Assembly (NCBI GenBank): GCA_031291515.1
Contig: JARLIW010000027.1
Coordinates: 1-45,156 of the forward strand
Direction of reading: 5' to 3'
DNA length: 45,156 nucleotides
Source: Beijerinckiaceae bacterium
GTDB lineage: Bacteria; Pseudomonadota; Alphaproteobacteria; Rhizobiales; Beijerinckiaceae
Position numbers and translations under genes: made by a program. The notes under the pieces were generated by a model. It was not told the origin of the DNA. It was given only the letters and a program-made list of their open reading frames with translations, and searched no databases. Of the stretch, positions 1 to 8,925 are shown piece after piece. How positions within the stretch are numbered: position 1 is the first letter of the stretch; each line of letters opens with the position of its first letter.

Positions 1-1
1 C

Positions 2-967
2 CAGGGCCGGGCCCTTCAGTTGCTCGGCCAGGTCACGTTGGTGGCCTTCGACAAGACCGGCACCTTGACGATCGGCAAGCCGGGACTCACGGCGTGCGAG
101 CTCGAGCCGGGGTTTTCGCGCGGCGACGTGCTGGCGCTCGCGGCGGCGCTCGAGACGCGTTCGGAGCACCCCGTTGGCGCGGCGATCGTGGCCGCCGCGC
201 GCGCGGACGGGCTCGCCTTGCCCGAGGTCGAGACGTTCGTGGCGCGGCCAGGGCTCGGGATCGCGGGCCGCGCCGGCGGGCGCGACGTGCTGGTGGGGAC
301 AGCGCGGCTGATGCGCGAGGCGGGCATAGCCCACGCGGACCGGACCGGTCCGGGCGCGGTCGTCTTCGTGGCGATCGATGGCCATCTTGCCGCCGTCATG
401 AGCATCGCGGATGCGATCAAGCCCGATGCGGCGGGCGTGATCGCGGCGTTGCACGCCGAACAGATCGCCACCGCCATGATCACGGGGGATTCCCAGACCG
501 TTGCCGACGCGGTTGCGGGTCAGCTTGGAATTGACCGGGTCACTGCCGGGGTTTTGCCGGGAGACAAGGCCGCCGCGCTCAAGGCGCTGCCCGGCGGGCT
601 CAGAGCCTTCGCTGGCGATGGCATCAACGACGCGCCCGTGCTTGCGGCCGCGGATGTCGGAATCGCGTTAGGCACGGGCACGGATGTCGCGATCGAGGCG
701 GCCGATGTGGTGTTGATGGCCGACCGGCTCGATTTGGTGCCGCGCGCCATCGGCCTGAGCCGGGCCACGATGCGCAACATCAAGCAGAATCTGTTTTGGG
801 CCTTTGCCTATAACATCGTGTTGATTCCGGTCGCGGCCGGGGTGCTCTACGCGCCCTTCGGCATCACGCTTTCACCCATGCTCGGGGCCGGGGCGATGGC
901 CTTGTCGTCGGTCTTCGTGGTGACCAACGCGCTGCGGCTGCGGCGGTTTGCCGTCGGCGAAATTTAG
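2..967 (+). CDS. copA: Heavy-metal (copper) translocating P-type ATPase, C-terminal part; 5' end outside window
   Basis: DKTGTLT phosphorylation motif, GDGINDAP hinge motif, C-terminal TM helices; frame open to window start. Confidence 0.9.
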   Translation, partial: QGRALQLLGQVTLVAFDKTGTLTIGKPGLTACELEPGFSRGDVLALAAALETRSEHPVGAAIVAAARADGLALPEVETFVARPGLGIAGRAGGRDVLVGTARLMREAGIAHADRTGPGAVVFVAIDGHLAAVMSIADAIKPDAAGVIAALHAEQIATAMITGDSQTVADAVAGQLGIDRVTAGVLPGDKAAALKALPGGLRAFAGDGINDAPVLAAADVGIALGTGTDVAIEAADVVLMADRLDLVPRAIGLSRATMRNIKQNLFWAFAYNIVLIPVAAGVLYAPFGITLSPMLGAGAMALSSVFVVTNALRLRRFAVGEI

Positions 968-1707
968 CCCGGCGGATCCGCGAGAGGTCCGGCCGCGGCC
1001 TCGTCGCAAAATACGATCAAACGCCCGGCGGTTTCGACCTGCGAGGCGGGCAAAGCCGGATCCTTGTCCATCAGGCGGGTCAGCATCGCATGTTTCGCGG
1101 CTCCCGCCACGAGAAAGGCCACCGTGCCGCTCGAAGCCAAAGCGGGATAGGTGAGGGTGATCCGGGGTTCGGGCTTGGCGCCAACGACGGATGTGACCCA
1201 ACGCTCTTTTTCCAGCAGCGCCGAAGTTCCGGGAAACAGCGAAGCGGTATGGCCGTCGTCGCCGAGGCCGAGCAGCGTGACGGCGAAGAGCGGCCGGGCG
1301 AGATCGAGCGTCGTCTTGCCGTAGAAATCCTGAAGCTCGCGCTCGTAAAGCGCGGCGGCGGCTTCGGGCGAATCCGCCGACGTGTCGACCGCATGGACAT
1401 TTTCGGCCGGAATCGGCACCCGCGAGATCAAAGTCTCACGGACCATGCCGTAGTTGCTATCGGGATGGTCGTGGGGAACGAAACGCTCGTCGCCGAAGAA
1501 CAAATGCACGCGCTCCCAATCCACGGCGCGGCGATAATGTTCGGTGGCGAGAAGCGCATAGAGCTTTTTGGGGGTCGAACCACCCGACAGGTTGAGGGCA
1601 AAGCGCCCCGTGCTGGCCCCGATTTGTTGGACGAGCCAGGCACCGATCCGCGCCGCGAGCTCGTCGGGATTCGGGGTCACATCCAAATCGGGCCTCGGCA
1701 TCGGCAT
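964..1707 (-). CDS. pgl: 6-phosphogluconolactonase
   Basis: NLSGGSTPKKLYALL, FFGDERFVPHDHPDSNYGM and GLGDDGHTASLFPGT motifs; ATG at 1707 chosen, ORF extends to 1731 (TTG). Confidence 0.92.
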   Translation of the reverse strand: MPMPRPDLDVTPNPDELAARIGAWLVQQIGASTGRFALNLSGGSTPKKLYALLATEHYRRAVDWERVHLFFGDERFVPHDHPDSNYGMVRETLISRVPIPAENVHAVDTSADSPEAAAALYERELQDFYGKTTLDLARPLFAVTLLGLGDDGHTASLFPGTSALLEKERWVTSVVGAKPEPRITLTYPALASSGTVAFLVAGAAKHAMLTRLMDKDPALPASQVETAGRLIVFCDEAAAGPLADPPG

Positions 1708-1831
1708 CTCCGCTGCGATCGGTTTGAGCAAACGACCGACCGAAGCCGCCGTCCGCGCTCCCGTCAGTCTAGCGGTTCAAACGCTCGTTCAAAGCCCTCT
1801 TTGGTACGAACGGTGGGTTTATAGGAAATGC

Positions 1832-3922
1832 TCAGCCTTCGTGCTTGGCGATTTGCTGGCGGGCCGCTTCGAGCACTTTGTCCGGCGTGAAGCCGAACTT
1901 GGTGAGAAGGTCCTTGAGCGGGGCCGAGGCGCCGAACGTGTGCATGCCGATAATGGTGCCGGAGGGGCCGGCGTAGCGATCCCACCCGAGCACGGCGGCT
2001 TGCTCGACGCAAACACGGGCCTTGATCGCGGGGGGCAGCACGTGATCGCGATAGGCCTGGTCTTGGTCTTCGAACAATTCCCATGACGGCATGCTCACGA
2101 CGCGCGCGGCGATTCCCTCGGCTTTCAAGGCCTCGTAAGCGCCAACGCAAAGCTGCACTTCGCTGCCGGTGCCGACCAAGATGACGCGCGGCGCGCTGCC
2201 CTCTGGGGCATCCGCGAGAATATAAGCGCCCTTTTCGAGGCCCCTCGCCGAGGCATAGACCGAGCGGTCCAGCGTCGGCATCGCTTGGCGGCTTAGGATC
2301 AGGGCGGACGGCCGGCGGGTTTGGCTCAGGATGATCCGGTAGGCTTCCGCGACCTCGTTGGCATCGGCCGGCCGAAAGGTCAGAAGCCCCGGAATCGAAC
2401 GCAAGCCCGCGAGATGTTCGACCGGTTGATGCGTCGGCCCATCTTCTCCGACGCCGATGGAATCATGGGTGAAGACGTTGAAATTCGGGAGTTCCATCAA
2501 GGCCGACAGCCGGATCGGCGGGCGCATGTAGTCGGAGAAGACGAGAAAGGTCGAGCCAAAGGCACGCAGGCCCGCCAGGGCGAGGCCGTTGACCGCGGCG
2601 CCCATGCCGTGCTCGCGAACGCCGAAATGCACGTTCCGGCCGCCGGGGGTCGCGGGTTGCAGCGCCGGCGCGCCGTTGATCCATGTCTTGGTCGAGGGCG
2701 CAAGATCGGCCGAGCCGCCGATGAACCAGGGGCAAACCTTCGCGATGGCGTTAATGACCGTGCCGGAGGCTTCTCGCGTGGCGACTCCCTTGGCATCAGC
2801 CGGAAAGACTGGGAGCGCTTGGTCCCAGCCTTTGGGCATTTTCCGTGTTGTAATTCGTTCGATCTCGTCGGCGCCGCCGGGGTCGCTTGCCTGCAGCTCG
2901 GCGAACGTGGCTTTCCAGGCCGCGTTCAGAGCCGCGCCGCGCTGCCCGATGCCTTCAGCGAAATGCGCGAGGACGCCGTCGGGAACGAGAAAGCTCGCGT
3001 CTTCCGGCCAGCCGTAGAACTTTTTCGCGCCGCGGATTTCGTCCACGCCCAAGGCATCGCTATGGGCTTTATGGGTTCCCTGCTTGGTCGGCGCGCCATA
3101 GCCGATCACCGTATTGGCGATGATCAGCGTCGGCTTGTCCTTGGTGGCCTTGAACGTTTCGAGCGCGGCGAGGATGGCGCCGGTGTCGTTGGCGTCCGGG
3201 AGATATTGGACATGCCAGCCGTAGGCTTCGAAGCGTTTGGCGACATTTTCGGAGAAGGCGAGATCGGTATGGCCTTCGATGCTGATCGTGTTGGAATCAT
3301 AGATCCAGCAGAGGTTCGAAAGCTCCAAATGGCCGGCCAAGGACGCGGCCTCGCTGGACACGCCTTCCATCAGGTCGCCATCGCTGCACAGCGTATAGAC
3401 GTTGTAGTCGAAGAGGGCGGCGCCTTCTTTATTATAGCGCGCGCCGAGCCAGCCCGCGGCCATGGCCATGCCAACGCTATTGCCGCAGCCGGCGCCGAGC
3501 GGTCCCGTCGTCGTCTCGACGCCGACCGTGAGCCCGTATTCGGGATGGCCAGGCGTCTTGCTCGAGTTTTGACGGAAGTTTTTGATGTCGTCGAGCGAAA
3601 CGGCGGGCTCGTTGCTGCCGGCCTTGGCCGTGACGCCGGCGAGATGGATCAAGGCGTAGAGCAGCATCGAGGCATGACCGCACGACAGCACGAACCGGTC
3701 CCGGTTGGGCCATTGCGGATCCGCGGGATCGTAACGCAAAACCTTGTTCCAAAGCGTGTAAGCGACGGGGGCGAGCGCCATGGGCGCGCCCGGATGGCCG
3801 GAATTCGCTTTTTGGACCGCATCCATCGTGAGGGTTCGGATCGTGTTGATCGCGACTTGATCGAGTGATTGGTCAGCAAAGGCTGTCCCGGGGATCACGG
3901 GGTCTCTAGCGGCAGTCGCCAT
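1832..3922 (-). CDS. tkt: Transketolase
   Basis: 696 aa; ANSGHPGAPM, CSDGDLMEGVSSEAASLAGH (TPP) and GEDGPTHQPVEHLA motifs. Confidence 0.96.
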   Translation of the reverse strand: MATAARDPVIPGTAFADQSLDQVAINTIRTLTMDAVQKANSGHPGAPMALAPVAYTLWNKVLRYDPADPQWPNRDRFVLSCGHASMLLYALIHLAGVTAKAGSNEPAVSLDDIKNFRQNSSKTPGHPEYGLTVGVETTTGPLGAGCGNSVGMAMAAGWLGARYNKEGAALFDYNVYTLCSDGDLMEGVSSEAASLAGHLELSNLCWIYDSNTISIEGHTDLAFSENVAKRFEAYGWHVQYLPDANDTGAILAALETFKATKDKPTLIIANTVIGYGAPTKQGTHKAHSDALGVDEIRGAKKFYGWPEDASFLVPDGVLAHFAEGIGQRGAALNAAWKATFAELQASDPGGADEIERITTRKMPKGWDQALPVFPADAKGVATREASGTVINAIAKVCPWFIGGSADLAPSTKTWINGAPALQPATPGGRNVHFGVREHGMGAAVNGLALAGLRAFGSTFLVFSDYMRPPIRLSALMELPNFNVFTHDSIGVGEDGPTHQPVEHLAGLRSIPGLLTFRPADANEVAEAYRIILSQTRRPSALILSRQAMPTLDRSVYASARGLEKGAYILADAPEGSAPRVILVGTGSEVQLCVGAYEALKAEGIAARVVSMPSWELFEDQDQAYRDHVLPPAIKARVCVEQAAVLGWDRYAGPSGTIIGMHTFGASAPLKDLLTKFGFTPDKVLEAARQQIAKHEG

Positions 3923-4119
3923 CGTAAATTCTCCAACGCCTTTGGCACGAAGGTGCGGGCGCGGGACCGGATCGAGCCGTGCCGCGCCAGGTTAAGCTTT
4001 CTGGGGTCGAACGCCCGTCAATAACGTTCGTCCCTCGGATTTCGTGCCTTCAAATCATGCCGGGGGTGAAAAGTCATCCGGAACATACGCGCCCGCCGAC
4101 GCAGCGCGGCCTTACGGTC

Positions 4120-5592
4120 CTAGAGGCGCTCAATGTCGAGCGGAATCTCCGCGGTGAGCTTGAATCCTCCCGGGGCATAATCGACATCGACCTTGGCGCC
4201 GATCTGCTGAGCGAGGACCCGCGTCAGGATCATCGAGCCGAAGCCGTGGCGAACCGGCGGGATTACCGCGGGACCGCCCGATTCGCACCAATGGCAGATC
4301 AAGACGCGTTTATCGGTGCCGGCGTGAATACTCCACGTCACTTTGACGTGCCCTTCGCCCGTACTCAGGGCGCCATGCCGGAACGCGTTGGTGGTCAATT
4401 CGTGGATCGTCATTCCCAGCGGCACGGCGAGTTGGGAGGGCAGCTCGACGTCTGGACCTTCCAACGCGATCCGGCTCGAATCCCCTTCGCAATAGATCCC
4501 GATCTCTTGCCGCAAAAGATGAGGGAACGAGACGAATTGTTGGATTTCCTCGGTCAGTAGCGCATGGGTGCGGGCGAGAGACGAAATTCGCCCGCTAAAG
4601 GCCCATTGGTAGTCCTCGATTGTTTCGGCGGTCCGGGCCGTGGAATTCATCACGCCTTGAACCGTCGCCAATGTGTTGCGGACGCGATGATGAAGCTCGC
4701 GGACGAGCAAGGCTTGTGATTTTTCCGCGAGGACGTGGCCGGTGACATCGTTTCCGTCGATGAAAATTCCGGCGACCTCGCCATTCGCGCCGAATATCGG
4801 CTGGTAGACAAAATTAATATAGCATTCCTCGAGCGCCCCGTCAGGGAGCCGCGCGAATTCCACGCGCATCTGTTTGCCGGCAAAGGGGATCCCGGAGTGA
4901 AAGACACGCTGAAGCAAATCCCAAAAAGGCTGGCCTTCGGCCTCGGGGATGGCTTCGTGGAACGGGCGTCCGGCAAGGTCGCGGAAGCCGGTCAATGCCG
5001 CGAACGCCGTGTTCGCGAGTTCGAATCGTAATTCCGGCCCGCGCAGAACGCACATAAAGCTCGGCGCCTGCATGAATAGATTATGCAGAAGCGTGCTTTC
5101 CGCCAGCAGCGGCGTCGTGACCGCCCGAGTGTCCGAGGGGCGCAGCAGGACGTCACCCTCGATTATTTCGGTCTCGTATTCGTCGGCGCGCTCGGGATGG
5201 ACACGCGCATGGTCGATTTGAATAAGTTCGCTATGTTGAAGTATATACGCAATCTTTCCCGCTTTATCGGGGATCGGCAGATGCGCACAACTCCAATGTC
5301 GCTCGCCGCCTCGTCCGCCCGTGGCAACGGGATACTGGAGATCAGGGATGAAATCGGCTTGTCCGGTGGCGCAAACCCGGGTCAGCGAATTCCGCAGCAT
5401 CCGTCCGCTTTCGCCCAAATGGGGAAAGGCTTCGAAAATGTTCAAGCCAACCAAAGCCGGCCGGTCTCGTCCGGCCGCCTTTAGAAAGGCTTGGTTCATA
5501 TCGACAATTTCGAGATCGGCCGTCATGATCATCAGCGGCGCCGGGGTCAAATCGAAGACGGCTTGAAAATCAATCGTCTCCTTTCCCGTCAC
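4120..5592 (-). CDS. PAS-domain sensor histidine kinase, HWE/HisKA_2-type
   Basis: Two PAS-like regions, then LVRELHHRVRNTLATVQGVMNST and a C-terminal ATPase domain with HELTTNAFRHGALS. Confidence 0.85.
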   Translation of the reverse strand: MTGKETIDFQAVFDLTPAPLMIMTADLEIVDMNQAFLKAAGRDRPALVGLNIFEAFPHLGESGRMLRNSLTRVCATGQADFIPDLQYPVATGGRGGERHWSCAHLPIPDKAGKIAYILQHSELIQIDHARVHPERADEYETEIIEGDVLLRPSDTRAVTTPLLAESTLLHNLFMQAPSFMCVLRGPELRFELANTAFAALTGFRDLAGRPFHEAIPEAEGQPFWDLLQRVFHSGIPFAGKQMRVEFARLPDGALEECYINFVYQPIFGANGEVAGIFIDGNDVTGHVLAEKSQALLVRELHHRVRNTLATVQGVMNSTARTAETIEDYQWAFSGRISSLARTHALLTEEIQQFVSFPHLLRQEIGIYCEGDSSRIALEGPDVELPSQLAVPLGMTIHELTTNAFRHGALSTGEGHVKVTWSIHAGTDKRVLICHWCESGGPAVIPPVRHGFGSMILTRVLAQQIGAKVDVDYAPGGFKLTAEIPLDIERL

Positions 5593-5818
5593 GCTTTTGA
5601 CTCCAAGAGACTTTGGGCAAATTTGCCCTCAAGCTTCAACCTTATCTTTACGTCTATCGCCCGGCGAAGGAAAAGCAAGGCACCGGGACGGTCACTTTCC
5701 GAAGGACCTAAACTCTGAGTTGTAATGCCGCTTCCTTTGGATCACGACGCGCAATGACGAAATTCCTGCCGTTCTCTAATAAGCCTCAACGCCTTGTCTG
5801 GTTCCGCGACTCGAGCAA

Positions 5819-7003
5819 ATGATTACACGCCGCCGAATGATCGAGTTTTTGGTTGTCGCGCCTTTCGGCGCGCGGGCGTCCAGCGCGGACTTTGTCGCCT
5901 TTCTCTTGACGCTGTGGCCGCGGGCCCGGGAAAAAGGCGTGAGTCGCGCCACGTTCGATGCCGTCACCGGGGGCTTGACGCTGGATTCGAGCTTGCCGCA
6001 AGCCTCGAGCATCCAGCCCGAATTCGATCGTCCGCTTCAGGACTATTTCAAGGAGGCGGTCTCCGCGGCGAGGATCGCCGAGGGACGGCGGGTCGCGGTG
6101 TCCTTCAAGGCGCCGTTGCGTGTTGACGAAGCGCGTTTTGGGGTGCCCGGTGAAATACTGCTCGCGGCCTGGGCCATGGAAAGCGATTTTGGCCGCTCGC
6201 GCGGGAAACGCGACATTTTCCGGACCCTGGCCACGCTCGCTTTCACGCGCCCAGACCGGCCCTTGTTCCGCGACGAATTCATCGAGGCTCTGTTGATCTT
6301 GGAGTCCGGGCAGGCCAGCCGCGCGCAAATGACGGGGTCTTGGGCGGGGGCCATGGGCGACCCGCAATTTCTACCATCGGCCTATCGCAAATATGCGATC
6401 AGCGCATCGGGCGGCGGCGCGACGCCGCCGGATATCTGGTCGAGCCCGCCCGATATTCTCGCGTCGATCGCCAATTTCCTCAAACTTTCGGGTTGGCGGC
6501 CGGATCGGCCTTGGGCCAAGGAAGTGCTGCTTCCGGATCGTTTTTCCGTCCCGGCGTTGCATGCCACGATGGCGGAATGGGTGGCTCAGGGGGTCGGAGC
6601 GGCGTCCGGCGCGTTGCCGGCCGATGGCGAGGCCGCTCTTTTCCTTCCATCGGGAGCCGATGGTCCGGCCTTCCTCTTGTTCGAGAACCATTGGGTCTTG
6701 AAACAATACAACAATTCGGATTCCTATGCGTTATCGCTCGGACTCCTGGCGCAACGGATCGCGGGCGGTCCGGCGCTCGCGCGGGCCTGGCCGGACCACG
6801 TGGCCATTTTGTCCCGGACCGACAAGGCCTTCATTCAAGCGCGCCTCGCGGCGCTTGGTCTCTATGATGGGGCCGCGGATGGCAAGTTTGGCCCGTCCTC
6901 GCGCGATGCGATCCATGCTTTTCAAAGGCGCGCCGGCATGAATCCGGCCGACGGCTTCGCCACCCCGGCGCTGGTCCAGAGGCTGCGAACCGCCAGCCCA
7001 TGA
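5819..7003 (+). CDS. Lytic murein transglycosylase (MltB/SltB family) with C-terminal peptidoglycan-binding domain
   Basis: AAWAMESDFGRSRGKRDIFRTLATLAF, GSWAGAMGDPQFLPSAYRKYA; C-terminal LYDGAADGKFGPSSRDAIHAFQRRAG. Confidence 0.9.
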   Translation: MITRRRMIEFLVVAPFGARASSADFVAFLLTLWPRAREKGVSRATFDAVTGGLTLDSSLPQASSIQPEFDRPLQDYFKEAVSAARIAEGRRVAVSFKAPLRVDEARFGVPGEILLAAWAMESDFGRSRGKRDIFRTLATLAFTRPDRPLFRDEFIEALLILESGQASRAQMTGSWAGAMGDPQFLPSAYRKYAISASGGGATPPDIWSSPPDILASIANFLKLSGWRPDRPWAKEVLLPDRFSVPALHATMAEWVAQGVGAASGALPADGEAALFLPSGADGPAFLLFENHWVLKQYNNSDSYALSLGLLAQRIAGGPALARAWPDHVAILSRTDKAFIQARLAALGLYDGAADGKFGPSSRDAIHAFQRRAGMNPADGFATPALVQRLRTASP

Positions 7004-7047
7004 ACCGCCAGCCCATGAACCGTCAGCCCATGAACCGTCAGCCCATG
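6988..7047. repeat. Tandem repeat, 4 x 15 bp (AACCGYCAGCCCATG)
   Basis: Four contiguous 15-bp units read directly; the transglycosylase stop codon (TGA 7001-7003) lies at the unit 1/2 junction. Confidence 0.9.
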
Positions 7048-7052
7048 CGCGC

Positions 7053-7463
7053 TTACTTCGAGATGTCAGGTTGCGCGGCATTGGGGGACGACGTGTCTTT
7101 GCCGGGGGCCGCTTGGGGCCCGCCGGTGATGCCGTCCGTGTACATTTCGAGGCAGGTCAGAACCTCGACGTAGCTTGGGCTTGGCGCGCGCGCCTGTTCG
7201 ACACAGATCTGCTTGTTTTGCGCGTTGAACTTGGACCAGCGCTGCGTCAACTCGTCCTTCGCATTTTGCTCGTCTTGGATACAGCCTTTATAGCCGACAT
7301 CCTTGTCCTGCCCCTGCAACCCAAATTTCTCGGCGTCGCGGCACGAACCTTGGACGTTGAAATCAGGGACACCGCCGGCGGAGCGAGGGGCTGCCTGCGC
7401 GAGCGATCCGGCCATTGCGACCGCGAGAATGGCGGCATGTATCGGCAGGGAGGGGATGAACAT
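7053..7463 (-). CDS. Hypothetical secreted protein
   Basis: Signal-peptide-like MFIPSLPIHAAILAVAMAGSLAQA; ATG at 7463 preceded by purine-rich sequence. Confidence 0.6.
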   Translation of the reverse strand: MFIPSLPIHAAILAVAMAGSLAQAAPRSAGGVPDFNVQGSCRDAEKFGLQGQDKDVGYKGCIQDEQNAKDELTQRWSKFNAQNKQICVEQARAPSPSYVEVLTCLEMYTDGITGGPQAAPGKDTSSPNAAQPDISK

Positions 7464-7705
7464 GGGCGTCTCCAAGGCGGCGAGATGATGACGTTCGTCG
7501 GACAGGGCCTAAATCGAGGCTGAGCTTTCATCGAGACCTTAGCCAGTAAACGCGGTCCGAGGCGCTTGCAAGCCGCGCTGTCGCCTGCTTAGGCTAAAAT
7601 CGCGGCGCGGGGCGGAATGTCTGCCCTGTCAATTTTTCGTTTTCCGTGGGGTGCATGATGGCTTTGGTCCATCGAACCGGCGATCCCGCCAACAAGGAGA
7701 GCTCG

Positions 7706-8530
7706 ATGCGAGCGGCATTTTGTTTTCTTTCGATCGTATTTGGCATCCTGACTTGCGCCACGGGCGCGGAGGCCGCGGTCAATTGTAAGGACCCGTCGGG
7801 TTTTCCGGTTTGGCTCGACGGTGTCAAGCAGGAGGCGATCGCGCAGGGCATTCCGGCGAGCGTCGTCAACGAAACGCTCGATGGCATTTCCTTCGATCCG
7901 AGCATCATTCGGCATGATCGCGGTCAGGGCGTTTTCCGGCAAAGTTTCGAGCAGTTTTCCGGCCGCATGGTGCCGCCGCGTCTCGCCAAGGCGCGCGCGA
8001 TGATCAAGCGCTATGCTCCGGTTTTCGCGCGGATCGAGAAGGAATATGGCGTCTCGGCACCGGTTCTCGTGGCGATTTGGGGGCTCGAGACGGATTTTGG
8101 GGCCGTCACGGGTAATTTTCCGACGATCCGCGCGATCGCGACGCTCGCCTATGATTGCCGCCGGTCGGAGATGTTCCATGCCGAATTGCTCGACGCGCTG
8201 CGTCTCGTCGCGCGCGGCGACGGCACCGTCGATACGATGCGCGGCGCCTGGGCCGGCGAACTCGGACAGACCCAATTCATGCCGTCGAGCTATCTCAAAT
8301 ATGCGGTCGATTTCGATGGCACCGGCCACCGCGACCTCATTCACAGTGTGCCGGACGTCCTGGCTTCGACCGCGAATTTCCTCAAGAACCATGGCTGGCA
8401 GCGCGGCGCCGGTTGGGCCCCCGGCGAGCCGAATTTCGCGGCGATCCAAGAGTGGAATAAATCCGCGGTTTATTCCAAGACGATCGCGCTCTTCGCCACC
8501 CGGCTCGCCGACGGTCAGGAAGCGCAATAG
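7706..8530 (+). CDS. Lytic murein transglycosylase (MltB-like)
   Basis: Signal peptide; AIWGLETDFGAVTGNFPTIRAIATLAY, GAWAGELGQTQFMPSSYLKYAVD; AAGGAG SD upstream of ATG 7706. Confidence 0.9.
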   Translation: MRAAFCFLSIVFGILTCATGAEAAVNCKDPSGFPVWLDGVKQEAIAQGIPASVVNETLDGISFDPSIIRHDRGQGVFRQSFEQFSGRMVPPRLAKARAMIKRYAPVFARIEKEYGVSAPVLVAIWGLETDFGAVTGNFPTIRAIATLAYDCRRSEMFHAELLDALRLVARGDGTVDTMRGAWAGELGQTQFMPSSYLKYAVDFDGTGHRDLIHSVPDVLASTANFLKNHGWQRGAGWAPGEPNFAAIQEWNKSAVYSKTIALFATRLADGQEAQ

Positions 8531-8653
8531 GGCGGCCACCGCGCCGCCCCGCGCCCTGCACGGGATGCAAAAGCATGCCGGCGCCGTTGCGATGACGGAA
8601 CGGCTTGGACGCCTAAAGCGTTGCCAGGCAGTTCGAGGAATGCGGAGGCCGTC

Positions 8654-8857
8654 ATGCGTTTTGCTTTGGGTTTGATTGTGGGCATCGCCCTTACGATTGG
8701 CGGCGCGTACCTGATCGATACGATGTATAGCGCGCCCGGCCCCGATCAAAAGGAGGCCGCGCGCATGGTCAATTGGGGGGTCGTGAACGGCAATCTGCGC
8801 GCGCTATCGACCTCTGTGCAGGATGGCTGGGCGCGTCTTACGGGGCATGCCCACTAG
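8654..8857 (+). CDS. Small membrane-anchored hypothetical protein
   Basis: 67 aa with N-terminal TM helix (MRFALGLIVGIALTIGGAYLIDTMY). Confidence 0.55.
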   Translation: MRFALGLIVGIALTIGGAYLIDTMYSAPGPDQKEAARMVNWGVVNGNLRALSTSVQDGWARLTGHAH

Positions 8858-8887
8858 CACGCCGTAAAAGTTGAAGACGTTTTCGAT

Positions 8888-8925
8888 CGCGGACGTGCTC
8901 TACGAACGCGGATGTGCTCTACGAA
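8888..8925. repeat. 2 x 19 bp tandem direct repeat at the nasA 3' end
   Basis: CGCGGACGTGCTCTACGAA followed immediately by CGCGGATGTGCTCTACGAA (one mismatch); contains the nasA stop codon. Confidence 0.85.

Noticed and set aside
2321-3868. 515-aa plus-strand ORF
   Set aside because: Antisense shadow of transketolase; no recognisable motif.
5010-5032. GTTCGAATC-like tRNA motif
   Set aside because: Inside the histidine kinase gene; no cloverleaf.
7589-8749. 386-aa minus-strand ORF
   Set aside because: Antisense to the second MltB-like gene, which has clear motifs, a signal peptide and an SD.
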